Of a stretch of DNA of 64,000 bases, positions 34,419 through 43,708 are shown piece after piece (the first letter of the stretch is position 1; each line of letters begins with the position of its first letter). The DNA is from Neobacillus sp. FSL H8-0543 (GTDB lineage: Bacteria > Bacillota > Bacilli > Bacillales > Cytobacillaceae), in the NCBI RefSeq assembly GCF_038592905.1, contig NZ_CP151943.1:3360501-3424500 (forward strand). The letters are read 5' to 3'. The notes under the pieces are model-generated. The model was not told the DNA's origin. It saw nothing but the letters and a program-made list of their open reading frames with translations, and did not search any database. Position numbers and translations under genes: made by a program.

Positions 34419-35501
34419 ATGGATAAGGAATTAAAGCACCCTTCGAACGAGCTAGCCTACCTTAAGTTAGAATTAAACAAGTCGATGCAGGAATTGATGG
34501 ATACTAAGTTTGCTCTCGATGAATCATCGATTGTTGCAATAACAGATTCTAAAGGGATCATTACATATATAAACGATCAATTTTGCCGAATTTCAAAGTA
34601 TTCTAAAGAGGAGCTTTTGGGTCAAGATCATCATATTTTAAACTCTGGATACCATTCAAAGGAATTTTTTAGAGAAATGTGGAGAACAATCGGTTCCGGT
34701 GAGGTTTGGAAGGGTGAAATTCGAAATAGAGCGAAGGATGGGTCATACTATTGGGTAGACACAACTATTGTTCCATTTTTAGATGATAAGGGTAAACCAT
34801 ATCAATATTTAGCCATTCGTTTTGAAATTACGGAAAGAAAACGTGTAGAACAAGAATTGCAATCCATGATGACGACTATCATAGATGTTCAAGAAGAGGA
34901 ACGCAAGCGTTTATCACGAAATTTACATGATGGAATTGGACAAAATTTATATAGTCATTTGATTACAATCAACCGTTTAATGACTGAAGTAGACCACCCA
35001 TTAATCCAACAAATGCAAAAGGAAGCAACAGAACTAATTGAAGAAATTCGAGAAATTTCCTGGGAGCTGCGTCCCTCTGTATTAGATGATCTCGGCCTTG
35101 TTCCAGCGATTCGATCCTTCCTTTCACGGTATTCTGAGAACTATAATATTGATGTTTATTTTGACTGTGTGCTGAATCAGCGTCTGGATATTGGTATCGA
35201 ACTAACCATTTATCGAATTATTCAGGAAGCATTAACAAATGTCCGAAAGTATGCAGAAGTTTCCGAAGCAACTGTGACTGTAAGAAAAATAGACGATATT
35301 ATTAGGGTAATGATTGAAGACCAGGGGTGCGGATTTGATTTATCTGAACAAACCCATGGAGTTGGTCTGTTTAGTATGGATGAACGGGCACGTTCCGTTG
35401 GCGGAGAACTCACCGTTTCTACTTCACCAGGAAAAGGAACGAAAATCATCTTAGAAGTACCGGCTTCTGTTACAGGAAAAGGAATAAATCGTGACACATA
35501 A
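34419..35501 (+). CDS. PAS domain histidine kinase (HisKA_3 type)
   Basis: This 360-residue cytoplasmic kinase has an N-terminal PAS/PAC domain (residues about 35-150: DSKGIITYINDQFCRISKYS, then GEIRNRAKDGSYYWVDTT) and a HisKA_3 domain with the phospho-acceptor in RKRLSRNLHDGIGQNLYS. A HATPase domain follows (EDQGCGFD, VGLFSMDERA). The PAS domain has no CxxC cluster, so it is not an NreB-type iron-sulfur sensor; it may bind haem, flavin or another ligand. It probably shares the regulator at 33.3 kb with the sensor-less kinase. The ribosome-binding site is GAAGGAGG. Confidence 0.9.
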   Translation: MDKELKHPSNELAYLKLELNKSMQELMDTKFALDESSIVAITDSKGIITYINDQFCRISKYSKEELLGQDHHILNSGYHSKEFFREMWRTIGSGEVWKGEIRNRAKDGSYYWVDTTIVPFLDDKGKPYQYLAIRFEITERKRVEQELQSMMTTIIDVQEEERKRLSRNLHDGIGQNLYSHLITINRLMTEVDHPLIQQMQKEATELIEEIREISWELRPSVLDDLGLVPAIRSFLSRYSENYNIDVYFDCVLNQRLDIGIELTIYRIIQEALTNVRKYAEVSEATVTVRKIDDIIRVMIEDQGCGFDLSEQTHGVGLFSMDERARSVGGELTVSTSPGKGTKIILEVPASVTGKGINRDT

Positions 35502-35503
35502 AC

Positions 35504-35538
35504 AAAAGAACCAGACATTAACTATGCCTGGTTCTTTG
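35504..35538 (+). terminator. Terminator of the Nre-like sensory operon
   Basis: CAAAGAACCAG pairs with CTGGTTCTTTG, followed by TTTT. Confidence 0.85.
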
Positions 35539-35582
35539 TTTTATATTTGGCTTTGTTAAAGATCAATGTTGATTTTATAACT

Positions 35583-35715
35583 CTGTTGATTGGAGCGGAA
35601 GGCGCGAGACTCCTGCGGGAGTATGGGGCTGGGGAGAACCCACAGGCGCTTAAGCGCCGAGGAGGCTCCCCGGCACGCCCGCGGAAAGCGAAGCGCATGG
35701 AGCGGAAATCAACAG
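35583..35715. repeat. Full-length dispersed GC-rich repeat
   Basis: This element of about 133 bases is bounded by CTGTTGATTGGAGCGG and GAGCGGAAATCAACAG. It is far richer in G+C than its surroundings, with inner blocks GACTCCTGCGGGAG, CGAGGAGGCTCCCCGG and CCCGCGGAAAGCGAAGCGC. Related copies occur at 32.5, 41.6 and 57.7 kb. Repeats of this kind are widespread in Bacillaceae genomes (recalled). An open frame across it is a by-product of the GC-rich sequence. Confidence 0.85.
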
Positions 35716-35731
35716 TCAAGTTTAACAGAGT

Positions 35732-37390
35732 TTAAATTTTAAACGAACTCTTTAATGAAACAACTCGGTTGAAAACAAGCTTATCGATTGTAGTTAGTTT
35801 AGGGTCTACACTAAAATATCCATGTCTAAAGAATTGGAATTTATCTTGTGGTCTGCTTTCCTTCATGTTTGGCTCCACATAGCCTTGTAAAACTTCTAGA
35901 GAATGAGGATTCACATGGTCTAGAAAGGTTTTCTCCTCCACGTCCTGTTCTTCTTCTGTTTTATCCAAAATAAGTGGTTCAAATAAACGGAATTCAGCAG
36001 GTACGGCATGGGCCGCTTCAACCCAATGAATGGTTCCTTTTACTTTACGGCCCGTAAAACCGGTACCACTTTTTGTTATAGGGTCATAGGTACAGCGTAG
36101 TTCTACTACTTCTCCATTTGCATCTTTAACTACTTCTTCACATTTAATGAAATAGGCATTTTTTAAACGAACTTCATTGCCGGGGAAGAGACGGAAATAT
36201 TTCTTTGGTGGATCTTCCATAAAATCGTCTTTTTCAATATAGATCACACGAGAAAATGGGATTTTCCTCATACCCATTTCCGGATTTTCTGGATTGATTT
36301 CAGCGTCAAGTAATTCGATTTGACCCTCAGGATAATTAGTGATTACCACTTTTAGAGGATTAATAACACCCATCGTCCGCGGTGCTTTTAATTTTAAATC
36401 TTCACGGACATAATGCTCGAGCATTTGTGAATCAACGGCACCAGATCCTTTTGAAACACCCGTTTCCTTGACGAAATTGCGAATGGATTCCGGGGTATAA
36501 CCTTTTCTTCTCATACCAGAAAGGGTCGGCATCCTAGGATCATCCCAGCCATCAACAAATCCTTCATCAACCAATTGTTTTAGTTTTCGTTTACTCATGA
36601 CTGTGTTGGTTACATTTAGCCGACCAAATTCAATTTGCTGAGGCTGACTCGCCATTTCGCACTTTTCAACCACCCAATTATAAAGAGGACGCTGATCCTC
36701 GAATTCCACTGTGCAGATGGAATGGGTCACATCTTCAATTGCATCTTCAAGTGGGTGGGCAAAAGCGTACATTGGGTAGATACACCATTTATCCCCTGTA
36801 TTATGATGTGTAGAATGGGATATACGATAAATAACTGGGTCACGCAAATTAATATTCGGTGATGACATATCAATTTTTGCACGAAGCACCTTTTCACCAT
36901 TTCCAAATTCGCCCTCACGCATTCTTTTAAATAAGTTAAGATTTTCCTCGATCGAACGCTCGCGATAGAGACTATCTTTACCAGGAGAGGTAAGAGTACC
37001 CCTATATTCACGTATCTCATCAGCGGATAGGTCATCCACGTAGGCAAGTCCTTTTTCAATTAATAATACCGCACGGCTATACATTTCCTCGAAATAGTCG
37101 GATGCAAAGTATAAATTATCCCATTCAAAGCCAAGCCATTTTACATCTTCTTTAATGGAGTTTACATACTCGACATCTTCCTTTAATGGATTGGTATCAT
37201 CAAATCGTAAATTTGTTGTTCCGTTAAATTCGTCTGCTAAGCCAAAGTTGATTATAATTGATTTAGCATGTCCAATATGTAAATACCCATTTGGTTCAGG
37301 TGGGAAACGAGTAATAATTTTATTGTGCTTTCCTGATTCTAAATCTTTGATCATTCTATCTTTTATAAAATTAGACGTATGATTGTCCAT
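35732..37390 (-). CDS. glnS: Glutaminyl-tRNA synthetase
   Basis: This 552-residue class I synthetase has [14 protein letters not shown] (HIGH motif at residues 38-41), the GlnRS-type context [10 protein letters not shown], and VMSKRKL as its KMSKS motif near residue 265. Two C-terminal anticodon-binding beta-barrels follow. The motif wording is that of GlnRS rather than GluRS. It would charge tRNA-Gln directly. Most bacilli lack GlnRS and use GluRS plus GatCAB, so acquisition by transfer is likely (inference). I choose the ATG eight bases after AAAGAGG; an upstream ATG would add six residues. No T-box is visible in front. Confidence 0.95.
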   Translation of the reverse strand: MDNHTSNFIKDRMIKDLESGKHNKIITRFPPEPNGYLHIGHAKSIIINFGLADEFNGTTNLRFDDTNPLKEDVEYVNSIKEDVKWLGFEWDNLYFASDYFEEMYSRAVLLIEKGLAYVDDLSADEIREYRGTLTSPGKDSLYRERSIEENLNLFKRMREGEFGNGEKVLRAKIDMSSPNINLRDPVIYRISHSTHHNTGDKWCIYPMYAFAHPLEDAIEDVTHSICTVEFEDQRPLYNWVVEKCEMASQPQQIEFGRLNVTNTVMSKRKLKQLVDEGFVDGWDDPRMPTLSGMRRKGYTPESIRNFVKETGVSKGSGAVDSQMLEHYVREDLKLKAPRTMGVINPLKVVITNYPEGQIELLDAEINPENPEMGMRKIPFSRVIYIEKDDFMEDPPKKYFRLFPGNEVRLKNAYFIKCEEVVKDANGEVVELRCTYDPITKSGTGFTGRKVKGTIHWVEAAHAVPAEFRLFEPLILDKTEEEQDVEEKTFLDHVNPHSLEVLQGYVEPNMKESRPQDKFQFFRHGYFSVDPKLTTIDKLVFNRVVSLKSSFKI

Positions 37391-37600
37391 ACTTTCAACC
37401 TCTTTCATCTTATCTACTATTTAATAAATAACATAAATACTGATATTTTTCCATTCTTCCCAACAATTCATATGAAAAATAGCTCTAAAGCTTATTTTAC
37501 CAAAAAATCGATAAAAAGGTGAAAATGGTTTTAGTGGTAAATAAAGCATAAAAAAGATAAACTACAATTTTGAAGATAAATAATAGGAAGGGGAAGTTAG

Positions 37601-38587
37601 ATGATAAATTTCGGCACAGTTGGAACAGGGTGGATTACAACCTCCTTTATCGAAGCAGCAAAGCTCAGTGAACAATTTAATCTAGTCGCAGTTTATTCTA
37701 GAACAAAGGATAAAGCTCAAAAGTTAGCTCATACATATAACGCACCTGCCTACTTTTCTAATCTTGAGGAAATGGCAAAAAGTGATGAAATCGAGGCAGT
37801 CTACATTGCTTCTCCAAATTCTCTGCATTTTGAGCAGGCCATAACCTTTTTGAAAAATAAAAAGCATGTCATTTGCGAAAAGCCGATATTTTCAAATACT
37901 GCAGAACTTGAAGAAGCCTACCGGACTGCAGAGGAAAATGGGGTCTATCTATTTGAAGCAATTCGAAATATCCATACTCCGAACTTTGAAATATTAAAGG
38001 AAAAGATACATATGGCAGGTAAGATTAGGAGTACGATTTTACCATATATTAAATATTCCTCTCGATATGATTTGCTTTTACAAGGTGAGGAACCCAATAT
38101 CTTTTCAGCAACCTATTCTGGAGGTGCACTGGTTGATTTAGGCGTGTATCCTCTATTTTTAGCCGTTGGACTTTTCGGTGAACCAGTAAAAACAAACTAT
38201 TTTCCTGTCATCTTAAGCAGCGGTGTTGATGGAAGCGGAACGCTTGTATTGGAGTATGAGGACTTCATCTGTACCATTCTTTGTTCAAAGATATCCGATT
38301 CGGTTGCTCCGTGTGAAATCCAGGGAGAGAAGGGAACTTTTATCCTAGAGGATGCAGCACCGATCTCAGAAATCAGGTTTATTGACAGCCACACAAAAGA
38401 GAGCCAAATAATAAGTGTCGTTCAAGAAGAGAAAAACATGGTGTACGAATGTAAAAATATCGCAAGGATTATCGAAACTAGCAATACTAAGGAATACCAT
38501 GAATTAAAAGATTTGAGTAAAATAGTTCTTCGGATTACTGAAGAGGCAAGGAAACAAAATAATATCGTATTTGCTTCAGAGAAATAA
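37601..38587 (+). CDS. Gfo/Idh/MocA family oxidoreductase
   Basis: This 328-residue NAD(P)-dependent dehydrogenase has an N-terminal Rossmann fold starting FGTVGTGWITTSFIEAA and the family motif CEKPIF near residue 95. A C-terminal substrate domain follows, with GGALVDLGVYPLFLAVGLFG carrying the typical Asp/Tyr residues. Such enzymes oxidise or reduce sugar or inositol derivatives; the substrate cannot be told. It is monocistronic, divergent from glnS, with AAGGGGAAG as ribosome-binding site. Confidence 0.92.
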   Translation: MINFGTVGTGWITTSFIEAAKLSEQFNLVAVYSRTKDKAQKLAHTYNAPAYFSNLEEMAKSDEIEAVYIASPNSLHFEQAITFLKNKKHVICEKPIFSNTAELEEAYRTAEENGVYLFEAIRNIHTPNFEILKEKIHMAGKIRSTILPYIKYSSRYDLLLQGEEPNIFSATYSGGALVDLGVYPLFLAVGLFGEPVKTNYFPVILSSGVDGSGTLVLEYEDFICTILCSKISDSVAPCEIQGEKGTFILEDAAPISEIRFIDSHTKESQIISVVQEEKNMVYECKNIARIIETSNTKEYHELKDLSKIVLRITEEARKQNNIVFASEK

Positions 38588-38626
38588 TGAAAGGAACCAA
38601 GGGTTATATTCTTGGTTCCTTTCATT
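38586..38626. terminator. Bidirectional terminator between the oxidoreductase gene and brnQ
   Basis: A 16-base perfect stem (AATGAAAGGAACCAAG with its complement) is followed by TTTT, between converging genes. Confidence 0.9.
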
Positions 38627-38627
38627 T

Positions 38628-39968
38628 TTAGGATGCCTTCCCTATATTCAAGTCCTTCTCAGTTGCGGAGGATCTGGTTCCTTTTGCTATTAGGAGACCT
38701 GCGACCGCTCCAACGATGGCAGGGACGACCCAGCCAAGGCCGACAGAGGCGAAGGGAAGGTTGCTCATGACTGAATCTAAGAAACCAACCTGTAGACCAA
38801 ACATTTTCAGTCCATCATACAAGCTAACAATTCCAGTTAGAAGCATAGCTCCCGCGTATACTTGCTGAGAGTCAGCAAAGAAGCGGTGGAAGAAGGAAAG
38901 GGATACAAGTACGATAGTTAATGGATATGCCATGACCAGGAATGGTACAGAAACGAAAATGATTTGATTTAAGCCAAGATTCGCAATTAAAAAGCTTACA
39001 ATCGTTACAGCAGCAATAACCTGCAGGTAACTAAATTTAGGTGCCATCTTAGAGAAAAACTGCCCACAAGCGACGGTTAGCCCTACGCAAGTTGTAAAGC
39101 AGGCAAGCGTAAAGATAAGACCGAGCAACACCGTTCCGCCATTGCCTAACAGGATCGTTGCAGCGGAGGATAAGACTGCAGTTCCATTATCAAAGGTGCC
39201 GTAAGAGGCCATCTTTGCGCCTAACAGTCCAATCACAATATAGACAACAGAAAGGGCCGTTCCTGCAATTAGCCCAGCCTTAACGGTATAACTGGTTAAT
39301 TGCTTTTTGCCTGTAATACCTTTTTGCTTAAGTGCCGTCAGAATGACAATTCCGAATGCTAAGGCAGCCAAAGCATCCATTGTTGAATAGCCGTCGATAA
39401 ACCCTTTAAATAATGAGGCAGTCTGATAGGTATCAGTTGGTGCCTGCAGAGGCTGGTCTAATTTTAGAAAACTTGTGATACAAAGAACCATAATTGATAG
39501 GAGAAGGATAGGAGTAATCAAACGTCCCATATAATCTACAACCTTCGATTGGTTTAAGCTCAATAGGAAAACAAGTAAAAAGAAAATGGCTGTAAATCCT
39601 AGTAAGAGTAATGGCTGGCTTAAGGATACATTTCCTAAAAAAGGCTTGAAGCCCATTTCAAAAGCCACATTTGCATTACGCGGAACACCAAAAAATGGTC
39701 CGATAGATAGATAAACAACTACGGTAAATATGGCTCCGAACCAAGGATGGACTCTGCTACCTAGAGTGTTTACACCATCCTTAACGAGTGCGATAGCGAT
39801 AAGGACGAGGAGCGGTAATCCAACTGCAGTGATAATAAAGCCAATAATTGCTGGCCAAAAGGAAGTTCCAGAACCTAATCCTAAGAATGGAGGAAAAATT
39901 AAATTCCCTGCCCCAAAAAACATTGAAAATAGCATTAATCCAACAAATAAAGTATCCTTCTTTTTCAT
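38628..39968 (-). CDS. brnQ: Branched-chain amino acid:cation symporter BrnQ
   Basis: This 446-residue protein has about twelve membrane segments and the LIVCS family features: MLFSMFFGAGNLIFPP at the N-terminus, GPFFGVPRNANVAFE near residue 95, and TALKQKGI in the middle. It imports isoleucine, leucine or valine with sodium or protons. I place the start at the ATG seven bases after GGGAGAG. Expression is controlled by an isoleucine-type T-box leader directly upstream, consistent with its role. Confidence 0.94.
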   Translation of the reverse strand: MKKKDTLFVGLMLFSMFFGAGNLIFPPFLGLGSGTSFWPAIIGFIITAVGLPLLVLIAIALVKDGVNTLGSRVHPWFGAIFTVVVYLSIGPFFGVPRNANVAFEMGFKPFLGNVSLSQPLLLLGFTAIFFLLVFLLSLNQSKVVDYMGRLITPILLLSIMVLCITSFLKLDQPLQAPTDTYQTASLFKGFIDGYSTMDALAALAFGIVILTALKQKGITGKKQLTSYTVKAGLIAGTALSVVYIVIGLLGAKMASYGTFDNGTAVLSSAATILLGNGGTVLLGLIFTLACFTTCVGLTVACGQFFSKMAPKFSYLQVIAAVTIVSFLIANLGLNQIIFVSVPFLVMAYPLTIVLVSLSFFHRFFADSQQVYAGAMLLTGIVSLYDGLKMFGLQVGFLDSVMSNLPFASVGLGWVVPAIVGAVAGLLIAKGTRSSATEKDLNIGKAS

Positions 39969-40003
39969 TTCACTCTCTCCCACATTCTTTTTTTACATAA
40001 CAA

Positions 40004-40265
40004 AAAGCCCGTCCCATGGATAGGGACGAGCTAGCTCGCGTTACCACCCTACTTCTGCAAACTAAAAAACATTTGCAGCTCTCGATCAACGTACAATCAT
40101 ACGTGTCCCATGGTAACGGCAGGCAGTTCCGGCAGGGCTTACTCTTATTTCAGCCAAGCATCTCGGAGATGATTTTCACTCGTGTCTTGACACCGGCTTT
40201 CACCACCCGCCGGTTCTCTGGGGTACAAGGTTTACAAGTTACTCTTCTCGTCATCGATTTTAAAT
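40004..40265 (-). ncRNA. T-box riboswitch upstream of brnQ, probable Ile specifier
   Basis: Read on the minus strand, the conserved T-box AGGGTGGTAACGCG lies at 40050-40037. It is followed by the terminator GCTCGTCCC / GGGACGGGC (40031-40007) and a T-run. Stem I begins with GACGAGAAGAGTAA and contains the GGCGGGTGGTG/AAAGCC distal region. The specifier loop GTGAAAATCATCTC offers ATC (isoleucine) in either of two adjacent readings. The leader binds uncharged tRNA and permits read-through into brnQ when isoleucine is short. Confidence 0.93.
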
Positions 40266-40447
40266 TTGAACTATTTTAAAACTTCAATAAATCTATTATT
40301 GCAATTATAATATTTTAAAATAGTTTTGCAACCCCTATTTTTAAATAAATATAAGGAAAACGATTACAACATGGATAGGATAATAATATAAAAAATTTGT
40401 CTGTTTTAAGATGAGTATGTGAACTCTTTATGAAAACAATATAATCA

Positions 40448-40490
40448 ATGATATATATCACTTACCCTGTTTTCTCTTGTTACTTATATT
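40448..40490 (+). promoter_or_regulatory. FNR-type operator and -10 element for the polyferredoxin gene
   Basis: ATGATATATATCAC (40448-40461) matches TTGAT-N4-ATCAA at ten of the twelve key positions counted around TGAT-N4-ATCA. TATATT at 40485-40490 is a -10. The operator centre lies about 42 bases before the expected start of transcription, the class II activator position. Confidence 0.6.
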
Positions 40491-40519
40491 TAAGGTAATG
40501 AAAGAATGGGGGAATTAAA

Positions 40520-41533
40520 ATGAAATCCAAGAACTGGTATGTTAAACAGTTTAAGAAAAAGCCGGTTCAAATAACAAGATATGTCGTTCAAGCGGTATTT
40601 CTGTTCTTTATGTTATATATTGGCTTGCGCTTTTACCAATTTTACATGCATTTTGAAACCTTAGGACAAACTCCATTTGTTGACCGGCCACCAGCCGTCG
40701 AAGGGTTTCTGCCTATTAGTGCCTTAATGGGCTTAAAGGTTTGGCTTGATATTGGAGAGTTTGATCTGATTCATCCTGCTGGACTCGTCTTAATTAGCTT
40801 TTTTGTTTTTGGTGCAATTATTTACCGAAGGTCGTTTTGCAGCTGGTTCTGTCCTGTTGGAACAGTGAGTGAGTTGTTAGCAAAATTAGGCCGGAAGCTA
40901 TTTAAAAGGAACTTTGAAATTCCGAAATGGCTTGGTTGGCTGTTACTCCCAATAAAGTATTTATTATTGCTGTTTTTTGTTGGGATGGTCATCATCATGC
41001 CGACTTACAGTGCCATCCAATTTCTTAATGAACCGTATAATAAAATCTCTGATGTTAAAATGCTGCTATTTTTCTTAAATATTGGAGGAGTTGGCTTAGT
41101 AGTTGTTAGTTTGCTAGTTATTCTTTCTATATTTTATAGAAACATCTGGTGCAGATTTTTGTGCCCGTATGGAGCGCTCATTGGGCTTGGTTCAATATTT
41201 AGAATCTCGAAAGTACGCAGAAATGAAGAGACCTGTACAAATTGTGAAATGTGTACAAAGGTATGCCCATCGAGAGTAACTGTTCATAAGGTGGAAGCAG
41301 TGAATAGCCTTAATTGTACAGGATGTATGGCATGTGTCGAAGCATGTCCAGTAAAAGATACATTAAATATGACAGTAGTAAATAAAAAGGTTAGCAAGTG
41401 GTTTATACCTGTAACTTTCCTTGTTTTATTTTTCCTTGTAGTTGGATTTGCAAAAATCACCGGTCACTGGGAAACCATCATTACGTATGAAGAATGGCAA
41501 CAATTGATTCCTTTGGCAAAAAATATTAAGTAA
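40520..41533 (+). CDS. Membrane polyferredoxin (NapH/CcoG-like 4Fe-4S protein)
   Basis: This 337-residue protein has about five membrane helices, two CxxxCP motifs on the cytoplasmic face (CSWFCPVGT near residue 112 and CRFLCPYGA near 218) and two ferredoxin-type 4Fe-4S motifs (CTNCEMCTKVCP and CTGCMACVEACP near residues 240-275). This is the layout of NapH, which oxidises quinol for nitrate reduction. An FNR-type site sits at the activating position in front. It may feed electrons to an anaerobic reductase, perhaps that of the 27-32 kb locus (inference). The ribosome-binding site is GGGGGAA. Confidence 0.88.
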   Translation: MKSKNWYVKQFKKKPVQITRYVVQAVFLFFMLYIGLRFYQFYMHFETLGQTPFVDRPPAVEGFLPISALMGLKVWLDIGEFDLIHPAGLVLISFFVFGAIIYRRSFCSWFCPVGTVSELLAKLGRKLFKRNFEIPKWLGWLLLPIKYLLLLFFVGMVIIMPTYSAIQFLNEPYNKISDVKMLLFFLNIGGVGLVVVSLLVILSIFYRNIWCRFLCPYGALIGLGSIFRISKVRRNEETCTNCEMCTKVCPSRVTVHKVEAVNSLNCTGCMACVEACPVKDTLNMTVVNKKVSKWFIPVTFLVLFFLVVGFAKITGHWETIITYEEWQQLIPLAKNIK

Positions 41534-41596
41534 ATAAATACTAGAAGTGCAGCCTGTTGTAAAATGGGCTGTTTTTCTATTGTTTTGATAAAGTAC

Positions 41597-41791
41597 CTGT
41601 TGATTGGAGCTCCAGGCACGCAGCGACCCGCGGGCAGTCCGGGAGCCTCCTCGTCGCTTCGCCCTTGCGGGGTCTCCCGTGACTTACTCTTCCCGCAGGA
41701 CATTGAATATGCTTCCTTGAATTTGCACCGCACGAAGGAAATGCGGTAGCATTTTCGAGGAGTTCTTCGTGCCTTCCACTCCAATCAACAG
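41597..41791. repeat. Dispersed GC-rich repeat, long variant in reverse orientation
   Basis: The element is bounded by CTGTTGATTGGAGC and CTCCAATCAACAG. On the minus strand it shows the family blocks TCCTGCGGGAAGAG, GGAGACCCCGCAAGGGCGAAG and GAGGAGGCTCCCGG. An extra segment of about 60 bases near 41700-41765 (GAAGGAAATGCGG...) is not present in the 35.6 kb copy. Confidence 0.8.
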
Positions 41792-41884
41792 AGTTTTTGC
41801 AAAGCCTTATTGCTATAAGGTGATAACCAGTTGCCCCCATTTCACATATATATAATCTAAAAAAAGTTAAATGGGGTAGTTTGG

Positions 41885-43642
41885 ATGTCTAGTAGAAATC
41901 AAGAGTTGGAGAATTGGGTTGTATTTCTGCTCTCTTTATCCAGGTCGGTTTACCTCTTTCCAGCTGCAGTTAAAAAAATTGGCGGTAAATGGTGGGGATA
42001 TATCGATAAAAGCGGGAAATTTGTTCTCCCTCCGACCTATGAAGAAGCACAGAGTTTTCAGGAAAATGGATTAGCAATTGTCAGATTGGATGACGCAACA
42101 GGCATTATCAACACTGATGGGTATTTTATCGTAAAACCTAAATACGATACGATTCAGCCTTTCTCTGAAGGGCGAGCAGTCGTAATTGATAAGCAAGGCT
42201 TTAAGGTTATCGATGAGAGTGGGAAGGAAATTACCGAAAAGGCCTATTCCATTGCCAGTGACTTTAAAGAGGGCAGAGCAGTCATTGCAAATACAGATAT
42301 AGATGGTAACACTAATTATGGATTCCTCAATAGATGGGGAAAAGAAGTGATTCCATTGGAATATGATCACGTAGAGAATTTCGAGGCAGGAAAGTCAATT
42401 GTAAAGATGAAAGATAACAAATATGCCTTGATTAATTTAACTGGAAAGGTGCTAATGGAATTTCCCTATTCGTTCGTTGGATCCTATGGAGAAGGCTTGC
42501 TTGCTTTTCGAAAAGACAAGGACGGTAAATTAGGTTATGTGGACGAACAAGGTAAAATTATCATTGAACCCCAGTTTTCAGATGGGCAGCCATTTATTGA
42601 AGGTAGAACAATTGTGAGTACTTCTGATAATCTGGAAGCGAATTATGGCTTACTTGACAGACAGGGAAAATATATCCTCAAACCAATATACTCTTCACTA
42701 TTAAACCTTAATGAAAATCGGTTCGCAGTCGGGAAAGCTTTAGATCCAAAGAGGACATACTTAGGCACGAAGTATGCAATTGCCGATTCCAACGGGCATT
42801 TTCTCACGGGTTTTCTTTTTAATGGTGTTACTTTGTATCATAATGGAATGGCATCAGCCTATGACGACAACTTTACTTATTTCATTGATAAAAGAGGTAA
42901 GAGAATAGAGCATCTTCCTAAAATAGCTGGCAATGGAATACTGGCCTTTGAAAAAAACATGATCAAAGGTGAGATTGACTTTCGGGTAATGTACTTTGAT
43001 AAAAGAGGTCAACTGGTATGGAAACAAAATTCTGTAATTCCGTTAAGGGACCAATATGCTGTAATCGAACACAAATATAGGCCAAATAAAGATTATTTGG
43101 TTTATTATCCTCAGGTGAACGGAATAGGAAATCAAACGAAGATAAACGATATGTTGAAGGAACTTTCTGGTGTAAAAGATATCCCTTCGCATACACAACT
43201 TGAGTCGAACTATATGGGTGATTTTGAAGTGACCTTTTTCCAAAAAGATCTCCTTGTGATTCAAATAGAAGGGTATGACTTTCCATTTGGTGCAGCCCAT
43301 GGTATGCCTATAAAAAAATATGTTCATATTGACGTTAACACGGGTGTTATTTATCAAATGAAAGACTTGTTTATTCGGAAAAGTCCATACGTTAAGGTAA
43401 TTAGTGACATCATTGGTGAACAAATAAAGGATAATGAAAAATACTCCTACCTTTTTCCAGATGCCTACAAAGGTATTCAACCAGACCAACCGTTTTTTAT
43501 CAGTAATGAAGGACTTAATATCTACTTTACTCCTTATGATATTGCTCCATATGCAGCAGGATTCCCGACCTTTACCATTCCAATTAATAAGTTGAGTGGT
43601 ATCATTAATAAAGAAGGTGGATTTTGGAAATCTTTTCATTAA
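41885..43642 (+). CDS. WG-repeat protein with C-terminal DUF3298-like domain
   Basis: This 585-residue protein has a series of WG/KWG-type beta repeats from about residue 35 to 345 (KWWGYIDKSGKFVLPPTYEEA, then LGYVDEQGKIIIEPQFSDGQ and NYGLLDRQGKYILKPIYSSL). The C-terminal domain of about 190 residues contains GAAHGMPIKKYVHIDVNTG and FTPYDIAPYAAGFPTFTIPI, typical of DUF3298 domains. Such proteins are usually surface or exported. The N-terminus has a weak hydrophobic stretch (VVFLLSLSRSVYLFPAAV) but no clear signal peptide. The ribosome-binding site is also weak, so the start is uncertain. Confidence 0.82.
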   Translation: MSSRNQELENWVVFLLSLSRSVYLFPAAVKKIGGKWWGYIDKSGKFVLPPTYEEAQSFQENGLAIVRLDDATGIINTDGYFIVKPKYDTIQPFSEGRAVVIDKQGFKVIDESGKEITEKAYSIASDFKEGRAVIANTDIDGNTNYGFLNRWGKEVIPLEYDHVENFEAGKSIVKMKDNKYALINLTGKVLMEFPYSFVGSYGEGLLAFRKDKDGKLGYVDEQGKIIIEPQFSDGQPFIEGRTIVSTSDNLEANYGLLDRQGKYILKPIYSSLLNLNENRFAVGKALDPKRTYLGTKYAIADSNGHFLTGFLFNGVTLYHNGMASAYDDNFTYFIDKRGKRIEHLPKIAGNGILAFEKNMIKGEIDFRVMYFDKRGQLVWKQNSVIPLRDQYAVIEHKYRPNKDYLVYYPQVNGIGNQTKINDMLKELSGVKDIPSHTQLESNYMGDFEVTFFQKDLLVIQIEGYDFPFGAAHGMPIKKYVHIDVNTGVIYQMKDLFIRKSPYVKVISDIIGEQIKDNEKYSYLFPDAYKGIQPDQPFFISNEGLNIYFTPYDIAPYAAGFPTFTIPINKLSGIINKEGGFWKSFH

Positions 43643-43708
43643 TTGTCTTCAGTTAGGGTTAGGGATATTTAAATGTAGGATTGTATTTGAACTAAGGAGT
43701 GGGAAGAG

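Noticed and set aside
35547..35735. 62-codon frame across the GC-rich repeat before glnS
   Set aside because: It follows the repeat sequence only; the Arg/Gly/Pro-rich translation is a by-product of the GC-rich element.
36727..37059. 110-codon frame antisense-frame shadow within glnS
   Set aside because: It is on the same strand as glnS in another frame, with no start signal, inside a well-conserved gene.
40016..40279. 87-codon plus-strand frame across the T-box
   Set aside because: It is the complement of the brnQ T-box leader.
41464..41840. Several open frames over the repeat at 41.6 kb
   Set aside because: All arise from lack of stop codons in GC-rich repeat DNA.
43043..43639. 198-codon frame antisense to the WG-repeat gene
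   Set aside because: Opposite a well-supported gene, with no ribosome-binding site and no recognisable motif.
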